Source: Deltaproteobacteria bacterium
Lineage (GTDB): Bacteria; Desulfobacterota; Syntrophia; Syntrophales; UBA2210
Length of the DNA: 13,586 bases
Direction: 5' to 3'
NCBI GenBank assembly: GCA_011056825.1
Contig: DSBH01000302.1
Span: 1 to 13,586 of the forward strand
Shown piece by piece: positions 13,555 to 13,586 of the stretch; within the stretch, counting starts at the first letter, position 1, and every line of letters starts with the position of its first letter. The notes beneath the pieces are model-generated. The model was given only the letters and a program-made list of their open reading frames with translations, did no database searches and was not told the origin of the DNA. The position numbers and the translations under genes are program-made.

Positions 13555-13586
13555 ATGGATTACGAACAGATCACGTACAAACAGGA
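13555..13586 (+). CDS. 5' end of a gene, possibly crotonase (enoyl-CoA hydratase) family
   Basis: Only ten complete codons are inside the window, reading MDYEQITYKQ. GGAGG at 13541-13545 lies 9 nt before the ATG, so the start is well supported. Many enoyl-CoA hydratase/isomerase proteins of anaerobic Desulfobacterota begin in this style, which is why I suggest that family. Ten residues cannot prove it. The gene is cut by the window edge and is divergent from the coiled-coil lipoprotein gene. Confidence 0.4.
   Translation, partial: MDYEQITYKQ

Overview
The window looks like chromosomal DNA of a moderately GC-rich, Gram-negative, strictly anaerobic bacterium. A Desulfobacterota (former Deltaproteobacteria) member, such as a sulfate reducer or syntroph, is the best guess. 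The Gram-negative call rests on two lipoproteins, an MltF-type lytic transglycosylase and an MscS channel. The anaerobe call rests on an operon of ferredoxin-bearing MinD/Mrp ATPases with a NifX/'orange protein' (ORP)-like protein. Lineage is inferred from gene content only. No tRNA, rRNA, CRISPR array, insertion sequence or convincing intrinsic terminator was seen.

Layout. Positions 1-900 (+): an M48 zinc-metalloprotease lipoprotein. 917-1240 (-): a small single-domain cupin, convergent with it. 1241-2198: a poorly resolved stretch with a doubtful + strand ORF and, on the - strand, what may be the remains of a broken gene. 2199-3536 (+): a YihY/UPF0761 membrane protein with a C-terminal winged-helix-like region. 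3537-3827: a long leader with a sigma-54-like site and possible RNA hairpins. 3828-8281 (+): the core of the window, five co-directional genes. They are an ORP/NifX-like domain fused through a Gly-Met repeat to a 2[4Fe-4S] ferredoxin; two MinD-type ATPases, each with an inserted 2[4Fe-4S] ferredoxin; a DUF89 (COG1578) metal-dependent phosphatase-like protein; and an Mrp/NBP35-type ATPase. 8296-10706 (-): a Tat-exported patatin-like protein, preceded by an mltF-like gene interrupted by one in-frame TAG. 10932-12817 (-): an MscS-family channel and a DUF72 protein, probably one operon. 12947-13321 (-): a small coiled-coil lipoprotein. 13555 to the end (+): the first codons of a gene, possibly a crotonase-family enzyme.

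How the genes may work together. The five-gene operon resembles the anaerobe-specific ORP system of Desulfovibrio, where an ORP carrying a Mo-Cu-S cluster works with Mrp/MinD-type ATPases and is controlled by sigma-54. Here the domains are arranged differently. The NifX-like domain is fused to a ferredoxin instead of to Mrp, the Mrp stands alone, and a DUF89 protein overlaps the second ATPase gene by 4 bp. A reasonable model is an ATP-driven, redox-linked metal-cluster carrier, with DUF89 in an unknown accessory role. The minus-strand genes from 8296 to 13321 mostly concern the cell envelope.
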